64,000 bases of DNA. It comes from Bacillota bacterium (GTDB lineage Bacteria; Bacillota; Clostridia; Lachnospirales; Lachnospiraceae). Positions 62,699 through 64,000 of the stretch are shown here, piece after piece. The stretch is taken from assembly GCA_023409535.1 (NCBI GenBank), contig JAEYGZ010000039.1:248001-312000 (forward strand). The letters run 5' to 3'. A program made the translations under genes and the position numbers. Below the pieces are notes generated by a model. The model was not told the origin of the DNA, made no database searches, and worked only from the letters and a program-made list of their open reading frames with translations. Every line of letters begins with the position of its first letter. The stretch's first letter is position 1.

Positions 62699-63754
62699 AT
62701 GTTTGAGACAGAGAATATTGATCAATCAAAATTAATGGGCAAACAAAGCCTTATGTTTAAAAATCCCCCCTGTATTCTGGCAGCCTCATCCATTGCGGGC
62801 AAAAAGGAAGGGGAAGGACCTCTGGGGCAGCTGTTTGATGTTGTGGAACAGGACCCGCTGGTTGGTAAGCAGACCTGGGAGGAAGCAGAAAGTGAGTTTA
62901 TGAGGCTGGCAGCCGTAAAAGCTTTAGAAAAAGCTGAGCTGCAAAACAGTGATATCCGTTATTTGGTCGGCGGAGACCTGTTAGGGCAGCTGATTGCTAC
63001 TTCCTTTGGCGTGGCAGAGCTTGAGATCCCGATGCTTGGTATATTCGGGGCATGTTCTACCATGGGAGAGGGCATTGCTCTCGGTTCTATCCTGGTAGAC
63101 GGAGGCTTTGCCGATAAGGTAATGGCAGTTACCTCAAGTCATTTCGCAGGAGCGGAGAAGCAGTTTCGCTTCCCCCTGGATTATGGAAATCAACGGCCTT
63201 ATTCTGCCAGCTGGACTGTCACCGGAAGCGGTGCGGTAATTCTGGCAAATACCAACACACAGGGCGAAAATAAGGATGCAAAGATCGTAGTAACCGGTAC
63301 GACGATTGGTAAGATCGTTGACTATGGAATCAAGGATTCCATGAATATGGGCGCAGCTATGGCACCTGCGGCCTACGAGACGATTAAACAGAACTTTGAG
63401 GATTTTGGTGTGGATCCAACCTATTATGATAAAATTATCACCGGTGATTTAGGCTATGTGGGTCAAAAGATCTTAATTGAGATGCTGCAGGAGAAAAATT
63501 ATGATATTTCCTCAAATCATATGGACTGCGGTATCGAGATCTTCAATCAGGAGGATCAGGATACCCATGCAGGCGGCAGCGGCTGCGGCTGTTCGGCTAT
63601 CACCTTCGGCGGCTATATCTGCAAACAGCTCCGGGAAGGGGTTTGGAAGAGAGTATTATTTATACCTACGGGTGCCCTGCTATCCCAGGTAAGCTTCAAT
63701 GAAGGTAATACAATACCATGTATCGCACATGCGGTAATGGTGGAAAGGAGTTAA
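62699..63754 (+). CDS. spoVAD: Stage V sporulation protein AD
   Basis: 351 aa, thiolase-like fold without the catalytic set; it binds dipicolinic acid for the spoVA channel. Typical segments: KQSLMFKNPPCILAASSIAG, GIFGACSTMGEGIALGSILV, DAGGSG-like loop (DTHAGGSGCGCSAITFGGYI). AGGAGG before ATG 62699; it begins nine bases after spoVAC. Confidence 0.96.
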   Translation: MFETENIDQSKLMGKQSLMFKNPPCILAASSIAGKKEGEGPLGQLFDVVEQDPLVGKQTWEEAESEFMRLAAVKALEKAELQNSDIRYLVGGDLLGQLIATSFGVAELEIPMLGIFGACSTMGEGIALGSILVDGGFADKVMAVTSSHFAGAEKQFRFPLDYGNQRPYSASWTVTGSGAVILANTNTQGENKDAKIVVTGTTIGKIVDYGIKDSMNMGAAMAPAAYETIKQNFEDFGVDPTYYDKIITGDLGYVGQKILIEMLQEKNYDISSNHMDCGIEIFNQEDQDTHAGGSGCGCSAITFGGYICKQLREGVWKRVLFIPTGALLSQVSFNEGNTIPCIAHAVMVERS

Positions 63755-63759
63755 GGAAT

Positions 63760-64000
63760 ATGGAATATCTGAAAGCGTTTTTGATCGGCGGTGCAATCTG
63801 CGCGGTAGTGCAGATCTTGCTTGATAATACAAAGCTATTGCCGGGCCGGGTAATGGTAATCCTGGTATGTGTCGGGGCAGTGCTTGGAGCAGTAGGAATT
63901 TATGAACCCTTCGCAAAATGGGCCGGCGCCGGTGCAGGCGTACCGCTGACCGGTTTTGGTAATGCACTGTTTAAGGGCGTGAAGGAGGCTGTGGACAAGG
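63760..64000 (+). CDS. spoVAE: Stage V sporulation protein AE (3' end outside the window)
   Basis: The first 80 codons (MEYLKAFLIGGAICAVVQIL, WAGAGAGVPLTGFGNALFKG) match SpoVAE, the third channel subunit, with its membrane helices. AAAGGAG lies a few bases before ATG 63760, five bases after the spoVAD stop. The frame is open to the end of the window. Confidence 0.93.
   Translation, partial: MEYLKAFLIGGAICAVVQILLDNTKLLPGRVMVILVCVGAVLGAVGIYEPFAKWAGAGAGVPLTGFGNALFKGVKEAVDK

Noticed and set aside
1..64000. CRISPR array, tRNA or rRNA
   Set aside because: No repeat-spacer pattern and no tRNA- or rRNA-like sequence was seen on reading.

Overview
The window looks like the chromosome of a low-to-mid-GC, endospore-forming anaerobic Firmicute of the Lachnospiraceae type (Lachnoclostridium/Anaerocolumna-like). 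This rests on the spoIIAA-spoIIAB-sigF and spoVAC-D-E cluster, an oxygen-sensitive glycyl-radical pyruvate formate-lyase under a ZTP riboswitch, strong AGGAGG ribosome-binding sites, TTGACA/TATAAT promoters, LplA/LplB/YtcP-type sugar importers with a YesN-like regulator, and an Ig-like S-layer-type surface protein. The species is an inference. I saw no tRNA, rRNA or CRISPR array.

Layout. 1-1.6 kb: end of a VanR/VanS-like two-component pair. 1.7-2.5 kb: an AP2-domain protein. 2.8-5.6 kb: a SleB-type cell wall hydrolase behind a structured leader, then thrC. 5.6-8.7 kb: a secreted Ig-like surface protein with two promoters. 8.7-10.4 kb: an insertion-sequence graveyard (ISL3-type remnant abutting an IS256/Mutator-type remnant). 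10.6-15.1 kb: an O-antigen-ligase-like membrane protein and a three-copy family of small secreted proteins, only one copy intact. 15.2-18.3 kb: pflB with its ZTP riboswitch, and an ECF S component. 18.4-21.4 kb: zinc/manganese ABC importer (the permease is frameshifted). 21.5-26.7 kb: YtvI-like permease, orphan Panacea-domain protein, typA, and a two-OB-fold SSB-like protein. 27-34.3 kb: a large secreted nuclease/phosphatase, an MBL-fold hydrolase, MgtC-like protein and a chemoreceptor. 34.5-41.5 kb: sugar ABC importer without its own ATPase, an AraC/YesN regulator and a HAD phosphatase. 41.5-43.7 kb: lysine riboswitch-dapA-dapB. 43.7-48.8 kb: GntR regulator, HExxH protein, hydantoinase/oxoprolinase and permease, with a palindromic operator pair. 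49-54 kb: Gld-type ABC exporter cluster. 54.2-59.9 kb: SpoIID/LytB-like protein, YihY/BrkB-like protein, a 46-aa protein and a zinc-ribbon/TPR membrane protein. 59.9-64 kb: spoIIAA-spoIIAB-sigF, a 53-aa membrane protein, spoVAC, spoVAD and the start of spoVAE.

Most striking is a dispersed family of hairpin repeats (core GTGTGAATTAT...ATAATTCACAC). They sit exactly at gene ends, inside the metal-importer operon, at the 3' end of typA, and inside the spoIIA operon between spoIIAB and sigF, so sigF starts with GTG directly after a perfect 12-bp inverted repeat and has no evident Shine-Dalgarno. Other unusual points are the tandem secreted-protein family with shared terminator repeats and an ATG-to-ATA start change, the G-run frameshift in the metal permease, and the bacterial AP2-domain protein.

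Functionally the genes link nutrient sensing and import (sugars, zinc, lysine and folate stress through riboswitches), envelope building and remodelling, and entry into sporulation. Lysine-pathway dapA/dapB and the spoVA channel are connected biologically because dipicolinate branches from the dapA product, but they are about 20 kb apart and nothing here shows co-regulation.
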